A stretch of DNA of 64,000 nucleotides from Longimicrobiales bacterium. Lineage in GTDB: Bacteria; Gemmatimonadota; Gemmatimonadetes; Longimicrobiales; Gaopeijiaceae. Made by a program: the position numbers and the translations under genes. The DNA lies in contig OX639991.1 in assembly GCA_951828585.1 (NCBI GenBank), forward strand, positions 1,086,576-1,150,575, in the 5' to 3' direction. Of this stretch, positions 44,655-53,042 are shown piece by piece; positions within the stretch are counted from its first letter, which is position 1; each line of letters opens with the position of its first letter. The notes under the pieces are model-generated. The model was not told where the DNA came from. It saw nothing but the letters and a program-made list of their open reading frames with translations, and searched no databases.

Positions 44655-47008
44655 GCGGCAACGGCACGGGAATCGGCGCATCCGTCAAGCGGAAGGAAGA
44701 CACCCGTTTCCTCACGGGAAGGGGCCGCTACACGGACGACATCAACCTGCCCGGGCAGCTGTACGGCTACATCCTGCGCTCGGGAATGGCGCACGCGAAG
44801 ATCGGGACGGTCCACACCGACGCCGCGAAGGCGGCTCCGGGCGTCCACGCGGTCTTCGCCGGCAAGGACATGGAGGGCGTGGGCGGTATCCCGACGGGGT
44901 GGCTGATCCACAGCAAGGACGGCTCGCCGATGGTCGAACCGCCGCATCCGGCGCTGGCGCTCGGCAAGGTGCGGTATGTGGGGGACTGTGTGGCGATCGT
45001 GGTGGCGGAGACAGCCGACCAGGCCAGGGCGGCCGCCAACCTGATCGACGTGGAGCGCGAGGAGCTTCCGGCGGTGGCCTCCATCAAGGCCGCCGAGGCC
45101 GACGGCGCGCCCCAAGTCTTCGACGAAGCGCCCGGCAACGTCTGCTACGACTGGGAAGTGGGCGACAAGGCCGCCACCGACGCGGCCTTCGAAGCCGCCG
45201 ACCACGTCGTATCGATCGACGTCGTCAACAACCGCCTCATCCCCAACGCGATCGAGCCGCGCGCGGCCATCGCCAACTACGACCCGGCGACCGGCGAATA
45301 CACACTATACACAACAAGCCAGAACCCCCACCTGACGCGGCTGCTGCTGGGCGCCTTCGTCCTCGGCCTCCCCGAGCACAAGCTGCGGATCGTGGCGCCC
45401 GACGTGGGCGGCGGGTTCGGGTCGAAGATCCCCCACTACGCGGAAGAAGCCATCCTGACCTGGACCGCCGGGCAGCTCGGCCGGCCCGTGAAGTGGACCT
45501 GCGACCGCATCGACGCCTTCAAGTCGGACACGCACGGCCGCGACCACATCAGCACGGCCAGACTCGCGCTGGACGCCGACGGCAAGTTCCTCGGACTGCA
45601 CGTCTCCACCAAGTGCAACCTGGGGGCATACCTCTCCACCTTCGCCACCTGCGTGCCGACGTACCTGTACGGCATCCTCTTCGCGGGACCGTACACCACG
45701 CCGGCGGTCTACTGCGAGGTCAAGTCGTTCTTCACCAACACGGTGCCCGTCGACGCGCTGCGCGGCGCGGGACGGCCCGAGGCGACGTACCTGCTTGAGC
45801 GGCTGGTCGACAAGGCGGCCTCGGAGCTCGGCATGGACCGCGTCGAGATCCGGCGCCAGAACTTCATCCGCGAGTTCCCGTACCAGACGCCGGTTGCACT
45901 CCAGTACGACCAGGGCGACTACGACGCCACGCTGGACCTGGCGCTGGAGGCGTCGGACTGGGACGGCTTCGAGGCGCGGCGTGCGGAATCGGCGGCGCGC
46001 GGGAAGCTGCGCGGGATCGGGATCTCGACCTTTATCGAGGCGTGCGGGATCGCGCCGTCGGCGGTGGTGGGGTCGCTGGGCGCGCGTGCGGGGCTGTACG
46101 AGTCCGGCAGCGTGCGGGTCCACCCGACGGGCTCGGTGTCGGTCTTCACCGGGACGCACAGCCACGGGCAGGGCCACGAGACCACCTTCGCGCAAATCGT
46201 CTCCGACATGCTCGGGGTCGACTTCGACGCGGTGGACGTGGTGCACGGTGACTCGGCGAAGATCCCCTTCGGGATGGGGACGTACGGTTCGCGCTCGCTC
46301 GCGGTGGGCGGGACGGCGATCTACCTGGCCGTCGAGAAGGTGATCGAGAAGGGCAAGAAGATCGCCGCGCACCTGCTGGAGGCTTCGGTCGAGGACATCG
46401 AGTTCGAGAACGGGTCCTTTACGGTGGCCGGGACGGACCGGTCGAAGTCGCTCGGCGAGGTCGCGCTGACCGCGTACGTGCCTCACAACTACCCCGAGGG
46501 GCTCGAACCGGGGCTGGAGGAAACGGCCTTCTACGATCCGCTCAACTTCACCTTCCCGGCGGGCACGCACGTGGCCGAGGTCGAGGTGGACCCGGAGACG
46601 GGCGAGGTGGATCTGGTCGCGGTGACCGGGTCGGACGACGTCGGGCGCATCATCAACCCGATGATCGTGGCCGGCCAGCTGCACGGCGGCCTGGCCCACG
46701 GGATCGGACAGGCGCTCATGGAAGAGTGCGTCTACCAGGACGACGGGCAGCTCGAGACGGGGTCGTACATGAACTACACGATGCCCCGCGCGGCCGACCT
46801 GCCGTCCTTCAGCATCAACCACAACACGACGCTCTGCACCCACAATCCCCTCGGCGCCAAAGGCGTCGGCGAAGTGGGGTCGATCGGGGTGCCGCCCGCG
46901 GTGATCAACGCGGTAATCGACGCGCTGCGCCCCCTCGGCGTCCACGACATGTCCATGCCGGCCACCTCGCAGCGGGTGTGGCAGGCGATCCAGCAGGCCC
47001 AGGGCTGA
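44651..47008 (+). CDS. Molybdenum hydroxylase large subunit, CoxL-like (form II)
   Basis: A 785-residue subunit from ATG 44651 (GGGAGGTGGATC upstream). The active-site loop reads [13 protein letters not shown], the form II type AYRGAGR, not the AYxCSFR loop with the S-Cu cysteine of true CO dehydrogenase. The Mo-pterin region [27 protein letters not shown] and the C-terminal [14 protein letters not shown] with the catalytic Glu are present. Substrate likely an aldehyde or small aromatic, not CO. Strong operon context with S, M and MoxR genes. Confidence 0.9.
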
Positions 47009-47020
47009 TCGGAGAACATT

Positions 47021-47812
47021 GTGAAAGATTTCACATACCACGCACCGACATCGATGGACGAAGCCGTCGCGGCGCTTGGCGGCGGCGCAAAGCTGATCGC
47101 GGGCGGGCAGAGCCTGCTGCCGGTCATGAAGCTCAACCTGGCCGCGCCGACGGACCTGGTGTCGCTGGCGGGCGTGCCGGGACTGGCGGATATCGCCGAC
47201 GGCGGAGACTCGGTCACGGTGGGGGCGATGTGCACCCACACGCAGGTGGCCGGGTCCGGGATCGTACAGGCAAGGATTCCGGCGCTGGCCGCGATGGCCG
47301 ACGGAATCGGCGACGCTCAGGTTCGCAACGCGGGGACGATCGGGGGGTCGGTGGCGCACAACGATCCGGCCGCGGACTACCCGGCCGCCTGTGTGGCGCT
47401 CGGTGCCACCATCGTGACCGACCGCCGCGAGATCCACGCCGACCACTTCTTCCAGGGCATGTTCATGACGCCGCTGGAGGACGACGAGGTCATCACTGCA
47501 GTGCGGTTCCCCGTGCCGGAGCGCGCGGCCTACGCCAAGTTCGCGAATCCCGCGTCGAAGTACGCGGTCGCGGGGGTGATGGTCGCAAAGAGGGGCACCG
47601 GGGTGCGGGTGGCCGTGACGGGCGCATCGGGTGATGGCGTGTTCCGGGTAACCGAGATGGAAGAGGCGCTGGAGGACTCGTTCAGTGCGGAGGCGGTGGC
47701 GGGGATCGGGGTGTCGAGCCACGAGCTGCTGTCGGATACCGCGGCCAACGCCGAGTACCGGGCGCACCTGGTGACGGTGATGGCGAAGAGGGCCGTGGAG
47801 GCTTGCGGATAG
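47021..47812 (+). CDS. FAD-binding middle subunit, CoxM-like
   Basis: A 263-residue subunit 12 bases after the large subunit. FAD loops: GGGAKLIAGGQSLLPVMKLN and AGTIGGSVAHNDPAADYPAA. The C-terminal CO dehydrogenase flavoprotein domain is present. No cysteine-rich insertion, in contrast to the periplasmic enzyme's subunit at 28728-29729. Its end overlaps the start chosen for the MoxR ATPase. Confidence 0.9.
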   Translation: MKDFTYHAPTSMDEAVAALGGGAKLIAGGQSLLPVMKLNLAAPTDLVSLAGVPGLADIADGGDSVTVGAMCTHTQVAGSGIVQARIPALAAMADGIGDAQVRNAGTIGGSVAHNDPAADYPAACVALGATIVTDRREIHADHFFQGMFMTPLEDDEVITAVRFPVPERAAYAKFANPASKYAVAGVMVAKRGTGVRVAVTGASGDGVFRVTEMEEALEDSFSAEAVAGIGVSSHELLSDTAANAEYRAHLVTVMAKRAVEACG

Positions 47813-48756
47813 CGGGCGGCGGCGGGACCCTGCCACCACAATCCCCGCAGGAGCGCCCAGGGGCCGTCGAGGACGCGGTCGCGATGCTGGGCGCCCAAGG
47901 GTACGTGGCCGACGTGGGCCTCGGCACTGCGCTCTTCCTGGCGCTTGAGCTCGGGCGGCCGCTCCTGCTGGAGGGCGAGGCCGGGGTCGGGAAGACCGAG
48001 GTCGGCAAGACGCTGGCCGCCGGGCTTCGCCGGCCGCTGATACGGCTCCAGTGCTACGAGGGGCTGGATCTGGCGTCGGCCGCGTACGAGTGGAACTACG
48101 CGAAGCAGATGATCCATATTCGGGCGGCGGAGGGGGGTGACGCGCCGGATGGCGACCGGGAATCAGCGACCGCCAGCCTCGCGCGTGACGTCTTCTCCGA
48201 GGATTTCCTCATCCGCCGCCCGCTGCTCTCCGCCCTGGACCCGGCGGACGGCACCGCCCCCGTTCTCCTCATCGACGAACTCGACCGCACCGACGAGCCC
48301 TTCGAGGCCTACCTGCTGGAAGTCCTCTCCGACTTCCAGATCACGATCCCGGAGCTGGGCACCGTGAGCGCCGCCGAACCGCCCCACGTGATCATCACCT
48401 CGAACCGCACCCGCGAGATCCACGACGCGCTGAAGCGCCGCTGCATCTACCACTGGATCGACTACCCCACCGCCGCGCGCGAACTGGAGATTCTTGCGTC
48501 ACGGGTGCCGGACGCACCCGAGCAGCTCAGCGTCCAGGTCGTGACCTTCGTGCAGAAGGTGCGCGAGCTCGAGCTGTTCAAGCGGCCGGGGGTGGCGGAG
48601 ACGCTCGACTGGACCCGCGCGCTGATGGCGCTCGACCGTCACACCCTCGACCGGGACGCGGCGCACCGGACGTTGGGGGTGTTGCTCAAGTACCAGGATG
48701 ACCTGGCGAGGATGGAGGAGGGTGGGGTGGAGGAGGTGATGGGGGCGGTGGGGTGA
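47803..48756 (+). CDS. MoxR-family AAA ATPase (CoxD-like maturation factor)
   Basis: A 317-residue AAA+ ATPase. Walker A LLEGEAGVGKTEVGKTLAAG, Walker B VLLIDELDRTD, sensor region ITSNRTREIHDALKRR. In carboxydotrophs CoxD inserts sulfur and copper at the active site with CoxE. The exact start is uncertain: TTG 47803 overlaps CoxM; an internal ATG at 47884 would remove about 27 residues and leave the fold. The CoxE partner is not adjacent; it lies at 60659, with an accessory island between. Confidence 0.85.
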   Translation: MRIAGGGGTLPPQSPQERPGAVEDAVAMLGAQGYVADVGLGTALFLALELGRPLLLEGEAGVGKTEVGKTLAAGLRRPLIRLQCYEGLDLASAAYEWNYAKQMIHIRAAEGGDAPDGDRESATASLARDVFSEDFLIRRPLLSALDPADGTAPVLLIDELDRTDEPFEAYLLEVLSDFQITIPELGTVSAAEPPHVIITSNRTREIHDALKRRCIYHWIDYPTAARELEILASRVPDAPEQLSVQVVTFVQKVRELELFKRPGVAETLDWTRALMALDRHTLDRDAAHRTLGVLLKYQDDLARMEEGGVEEVMGAVG

Positions 48757-48995
48757 GGGGGCCCAGCCGGTGATCTGGCCACCCGCCATCGCGCTGGATA
48801 TTGCAGCATTCCAAGGCTAGCGTTTCTGTGTAGCACCCCCACATGACGATCCAGACCCACTTCGACGAACTTCTGGATGACGCCCGCGAACTCGACCTCA
48901 ACTACATCGTGTCTCTTGTGAGCCAAGGACCTACCTGGAGACTTCCGCCAGCTTCGGTATCTTCTCCGGCAATCCAGAGGCCAGAGAGAGACAGG

Positions 48996-50186
48996 ATGAG
49001 CCCATTGGACGAACACGAACTGGACCGACTGCGAGTCGACCTCGAGTCGGACCGGGTCGAGCGCAAGGAGTCCGCTGCCAACACCAGCAAACTTCGGCGG
49101 AACATCTGCGCGCTCGCCAACGATCTTCCAGGCCATGGTCAACCCGGGGTCGTCTTCATTGGAGTCGAGGACAACGGTGGCTGCGCCGACATAGCGATCG
49201 ACGATCAGCTCTTGACCAAACTGGCGGGCATGAAGGACGACGGAACCATCATGCCCATCCCATCGTTCGTCGTCCAGAAGCACATCCTCTCCGGATGCGA
49301 AGTCGCTGCAATTGTCGTGGAGCCCTCGCAGAGTCCCCCAGTTCGGTACCGAGGCAGGGTCTGGGTCAGAGTAGGCCCGACGGTGCGGCTCGCCACTCGA
49401 GAAGAGGAGCAGCGGCTGGCCGGGCGGCGGCGCGCAGGCGAGCGGCCGTTCGATCAGCGGCCGGCCAAGGGCGCCACGGTGGAGCAGCTCGACCTCGACT
49501 ATTTCGAGTCGCACTACCTGCCCCAGGCAGTGGCACAGGAGGTGCTGGCTGACAACCTGCGATCCCCGGATCAGCAACTCCGGTCGTTGCGTCTGCTCGT
49601 GGAGGACGTGCCGACCTGGGGTGCGCTCCTGGGTCTGGGACGGGATCCGCAGGGCTGGATTCCCGGAGCGTATGTGCAGTTTCTCCGTATCGACGGCGTG
49701 GAGATCACCGATCCAATCCGCAGCCAGAGGGTGCTGACCGGGAGGATCGAGGATGTGTTGCGCCAGCTGGACGAACTTCTGAAGCTGAACATCTCGGTCC
49801 GCACAGAGGTCGCGACCGTATCCCGCGAGCGACGCTCGCCCGACTATCCGGTCGCGGCTCTCCAGCAGCTCGCGCGAAACGCGGCGATGCATCGCAGCTA
49901 CGAGGGTACGAATGCGCCAGTCCAGGTCTACTGGTATTCCGACCGAGTCGAGATTCGCAGCCCCGGCGGGCTCTACGGGCGGGTCACTCCGGAGAACTTT
50001 GGGCGCGGGGCGGTCGACCACCGGAATCCGCTCGTCGCCGAGATCATGTACCACCTGGGCTTCGCTCAGCGCTTCGGTCTCGGAATACCGCTCGCGCGGC
50101 GGGAACTGCGCCAGAACGGTAATCCGGACCCAAGATTCGACTTTGGACCCACCCACGTCGTCGTCACCGTAGAGGCCGCCCCATGA
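48996..50186 (+). CDS. AlbA_2/HATPase-type ATP-binding protein
   Basis: A 396-residue protein from ATG 48996 (AGAGAGAGACAGG upstream); an in-frame ATG at 48843 would add 51 coding-like residues. AlbA_2: LESDRVERKESAAN, then ICALANDLPGHGQPGVVFIG. HATPase_c_4: PVAALQQLARNAAMHRSYEG, VEIRSPGGLYGRVTPENFG and RFGLGIPLARRELRQNG. Such proteins are common in defence and regulatory loci. Its stop overlaps the ParA start (ATGA), so the two form a coupled pair. Confidence 0.8.
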   Translation: MSPLDEHELDRLRVDLESDRVERKESAANTSKLRRNICALANDLPGHGQPGVVFIGVEDNGGCADIAIDDQLLTKLAGMKDDGTIMPIPSFVVQKHILSGCEVAAIVVEPSQSPPVRYRGRVWVRVGPTVRLATREEEQRLAGRRRAGERPFDQRPAKGATVEQLDLDYFESHYLPQAVAQEVLADNLRSPDQQLRSLRLLVEDVPTWGALLGLGRDPQGWIPGAYVQFLRIDGVEITDPIRSQRVLTGRIEDVLRQLDELLKLNISVRTEVATVSRERRSPDYPVAALQQLARNAAMHRSYEGTNAPVQVYWYSDRVEIRSPGGLYGRVTPENFGRGAVDHRNPLVAEIMYHLGFAQRFGLGIPLARRELRQNGNPDPRFDFGPTHVVVTVEAAP

Positions 50187-51181
50187 AGACAATCGCCTTC
50201 TTCAACAACAAGGGCGGTGTGGGGAAGACCTCCCTGGTCTACCATCTTGCCTGGATGTACGCTCGTCTCGGCGTGAACGTGCTGGCCGCGGACCTCGACC
50301 CACAGGCTAACCTGACCAGCATGTTCCTGAATGATGAGGAGCTTGAACCGCTCTGGCCCGAAAACGGGGACCGCCCGACTGTGTACGGCGCCCTTCGACC
50401 GCTACTGGAAGGAACCGGCGACGTGGCCGCTCCTCGTGTAGTGGAACCTGAGCCCGGTCTTGGACTCGTGGTCGGAGATCTCCTCCTGGCGATCGCCGAG
50501 GACGAGCTGTCGAGCCAGTGGCCCGCGTGTCTGGATCGCAAGCCAAGAGCATTTCGTGTTCTGTCAGCGCTGGCCCGCATTCTCCAACAGGGAGCTCGGG
50601 AGATCGACGCCCAAGTGGTCCTGGTGGATGTCGGGCCCAACCTGGGCGCGTTCAACCGCGCCGCGCTTGTTACTGCCGACTCGGTGGTCGTGCCGCTGGC
50701 TCCAGATCTCTACTCGCTTCAGGGCCTTCGCAATCTGGGGCCAACTCTCCGCCGGTGGCAGGTAGAATGGAAGGAGCGCCGCGAACGCAATCCGGTAAAG
50801 GGTCTTGCGGTCCCGGAAGGTGCGATGCAGCCCATCGGTTACATCGTCACGCAGCATGCAGTCCGTCTGGACAGGCCCGTCAAGGCCTACCGGCGCTGGA
50901 TGGAACGGATTCCTTCCGTCTACGGCAAGGCGGTAGCTGGTGAGGGCACACGCTCGCGGGCGGCAGTCACAGGTCCCGATCCGAATTGCCTCGCGACACT
51001 CAAGCACTACCGCAGCCTTATGCCGCTTGCGCAAGAGGCAAGGAAGCCCATGTTCGCGCTCAAGGCGGCCGATGGTGCGATCGGGGGGCATGCGGCGGCG
51101 GTGCAGGGATGTTATGAGGACTTCCGCGCTCTCGCCGGAACCTTGGTAGAGCGTACCGGGTTGGAGGTGGCCTTTCTGTGA
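50183..51181 (+). CDS. ParA/MinD-type ATPase
   Basis: A 332-residue ATPase. Deviant Walker A NNKGGVGKTS at residues 8-17, then AADLDPQANLTSMF (Walker A' Asp) and VVLVDVGPNLGAFNRAAL. ParA proteins segregate plasmids or position complexes on nucleoid DNA; orphan chromosomal ones act in other systems. No parB or parS-like site was seen. Coupled to the AlbA_2 gene before it and overlapping the HsdR-like fragment after it (GTGA). Confidence 0.85.
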   Translation: MKTIAFFNNKGGVGKTSLVYHLAWMYARLGVNVLAADLDPQANLTSMFLNDEELEPLWPENGDRPTVYGALRPLLEGTGDVAAPRVVEPEPGLGLVVGDLLLAIAEDELSSQWPACLDRKPRAFRVLSALARILQQGAREIDAQVVLVDVGPNLGAFNRAALVTADSVVVPLAPDLYSLQGLRNLGPTLRRWQVEWKERRERNPVKGLAVPEGAMQPIGYIVTQHAVRLDRPVKAYRRWMERIPSVYGKAVAGEGTRSRAAVTGPDPNCLATLKHYRSLMPLAQEARKPMFALKAADGAIGGHAAAVQGCYEDFRALAGTLVERTGLEVAFL

Positions 51182-51450
51182 GACCACGTGCAATGCCCGT
51201 CTCGAAGCTAGCCAAGTCATCTGGACGACGAGGAGGGGGCGCAGTGCGGGAAGGCCTCGACGAGGAATCGCTGGCCCTGTTCGACCTGTTGAGGAAGATT
51301 CGGAACTTCCTCTGGGATGACCGGATCGGGCTACCGGATCCGGCGTATTCGGATTCCGATGTCGAGACTAAGACGGAGGCCGGGTTTCGGCACATCCACT
51401 ACGTGTATCGGCTATTGCCGTCGCCGGTTTGTGGGGAGCGGGCGGCGTAG
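51178..51450 (+). pseudogene. Remnant resembling the C-terminus of a type I restriction R subunit
   Basis: A 90-residue reading frame whose GTG overlaps the ParA stop. VREGLDEESLALFDLLRK matches the tail of HsdR-like proteins, and the rest (GLPDPAYSDSDVETKTEAGF, then RHIHYVYRLLPSP) resembles the very end of some R subunits. The two parts are normally separated by more residues, so this looks like a deletion product. No HsdM or HsdS is nearby. It may be a small operon member of unknown role. Confidence 0.45.
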
Positions 51451-51474
51451 GTGAACGGGCGTGCTGCCGCCCGC
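51438..51474. terminator. Hairpin between converging operons
   Basis: GCGGGCGGC (51438-51446) pairs perfectly with GCCGCCCGC (51466-51474) around a 19-base loop, between the stops at 51450 and 51481. It lacks a T-run on either side. Confidence 0.5.
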
Positions 51475-51480
51475 ACTCAC

Positions 51481-52140
51481 TCACGGAACGCGCTCCGTCT
51501 TCCCGTCTGAACGGAGGACTATCTCTCCGTCCTCGATCGGGTCGATCGGATGCTCAATCTGGTGTGGCCCACTCACGGTACGAATCGCGGCGAACGCCAG
51601 AACACTCGCGAGCGGAAACGCCTCTCGAAGGCGACGAGCACAGGCATGTGACGTGGCCCCGGTAGTGATCACGTCGTCAACGATGGTGATTCGGCGTACT
51701 GAAGGCCACGATAACTGCGGATCCTCCCGAACGACCACCGAATCGTAGTGATCGTGGGTGGTAGGTCTCTCGCCTGGCCGGGCCCAAGCCGATTTTGCGA
51801 CCTTCGTCTGCCGAAGCAACCAGGGAGCCGCCGTGCCGAGACCTTGGCGGGCCATCGCTCTTACGAGTTCCCGAGTGGAAGACTGCTGTGCGGTGTCCGC
51901 AGCCGGGGCATGGCCGGGCGCAGGGACAAGCACGACATCAGAACCGAAGAACGCGGTGAATTCCCCCTCGTTGAGCCTTTCTCGTAGATAGCTCGCGAAT
52001 ACAGCAATGGTGGTTGGATTGCTTTTCTTGACCGCCATCATCACGTCCCAGGCCCCCTTGGTCGCATCGGCATCAAGCGGCCTCGGCCGCCCAGGCCGAT
52101 ACACCAGCAGTGATCCGAAGCGAATGGTGTCAGAAGACAA
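51481..52140 (-). CDS. ComF-like phosphoribosyltransferase
   Basis: A 219-residue protein from TTG 52140, which overlaps the DprA stop; upstream in-frame codons lie inside dprA and were not used, and a GTG 15 codons later is possible. PRPP loop: RRITIVDDVITTGATSHACA. Upstream parts VVLVPAPGH and the KSNPTTIAVFASYLRERL helix fit a ComFC-type PRTase without the zinc ribbon. Coupling to a DprA-like gene repeats the natural-competence theme, but here in an accessory island, where such pairs may have a defence role. Confidence 0.75.
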   Translation of the reverse strand: MSSDTIRFGSLLVYRPGRPRPLDADATKGAWDVMMAVKKSNPTTIAVFASYLRERLNEGEFTAFFGSDVVLVPAPGHAPAADTAQQSSTRELVRAMARQGLGTAAPWLLRQTKVAKSAWARPGERPTTHDHYDSVVVREDPQLSWPSVRRITIVDDVITTGATSHACARRLREAFPLASVLAFAAIRTVSGPHQIEHPIDPIEDGEIVLRSDGKTERVP

Positions 52141-52834
52141 CCGGTTCCGTACTCCGATGGGGCAGTTCGGCGAGGACGAGGGGGAGCGTTTTGGCGTTGA
52201 AGCCGAAGGCACCGTACTCGACCATCTTCTCTGGCCATGTTGCGTCCGTCGCTTTCAGGAACCTGGTGGGGAAGAGCACCGGACGCGCCAACTTGATCGC
52301 CTCCCATCCCTGATGGCGAGTCCCGCTGTCCTCCGTCGCTTCCACAATCACGGTGGCGTCTGAGAGAAGCGCCATGGTCTTGTTTCGGCGGGGAAAGTGT
52401 GAACGGTGGAACCCGCCGCCGATGGGGAATTGGGACACAAGAAGGTGGTTCTCGCCGATCTCGTCCTGAAGGCGCCGGTTTCTTGGCACGGCGCACTGAT
52501 CCAGGCTGGTACCCAGGACCGCAATCGTCCGCCCCTGCGCGCGGATCACCGTCTCGTGGGCGACGGTATCGACGCCCAGGGCGAGACCGCTGACAACCGT
52601 GATGTCGTGGTCAACCAGCATTCTGGTGATCTCCCGGGCCCACCCCAGGGCTGCGGGCGACGCCCGTCGCGATCCGACAACAGCCACGCGCGGGCCCGTC
52701 CGGAGCAGAGTTCGATCCCCGCGCAGGAAGAGTGCTTCAGGAGCTGACTGCTGTTCGGCCGGGGTCAGCGGTCCGAGAACGTCTTCCGGCGTGACGCGCT
52801 CTGTCAGGCTCACCAGTTCGTCATGGTCTCGCAT
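52130..52834 (-). CDS. DprA/Smf-like Rossmann-fold protein
   Basis: A 234-residue protein; ATG 52834 is preceded by GGGCGAGGTCAAG, so the ATG at 52864 was rejected. Core: VAVVGSRRASPAALGWA, TVVSGLALGVDTVAHE, IAVLGTSLDQC, RRNKTMALLSDATVIVEA. It lacks the N-terminal SAM and C-terminal winged-helix domains of housekeeping DprA, so it is the short form. DprA binds single-stranded DNA and loads RecA; short accessory forms are of unknown use. Confidence 0.82.
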   Translation of the reverse strand: MRDHDELVSLTERVTPEDVLGPLTPAEQQSAPEALFLRGDRTLLRTGPRVAVVGSRRASPAALGWAREITRMLVDHDITVVSGLALGVDTVAHETVIRAQGRTIAVLGTSLDQCAVPRNRRLQDEIGENHLLVSQFPIGGGFHRSHFPRRNKTMALLSDATVIVEATEDSGTRHQGWEAIKLARPVLFPTRFLKATDATWPEKMVEYGAFGFNAKTLPLVLAELPHRSTEPVVF

Positions 52835-53042
52835 CTTGACCTCGCCCTTTGCCAAGGCAACCATTTTCGCTATCGACCGCCCGTCCCGTCGCCGCCAGCC
52901 ACGCGTGAAGAGGCTGTGTAAACTCTACGAGAAACGAGACCACCTCGCCAGCGAATGGCTCCGACCCCGTCGTCTTCTCATCCCGCACCCCACCAGTCGC
53001 TCCTCCCGATGCTGACGGGCCACATCGCGGTCCCCCACCCCC

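Noticed and set aside
50183-51181. Plasmid partition locus
   Set aside because: ParA is present but no ParB, parS-like repeats or replication gene was found nearby.
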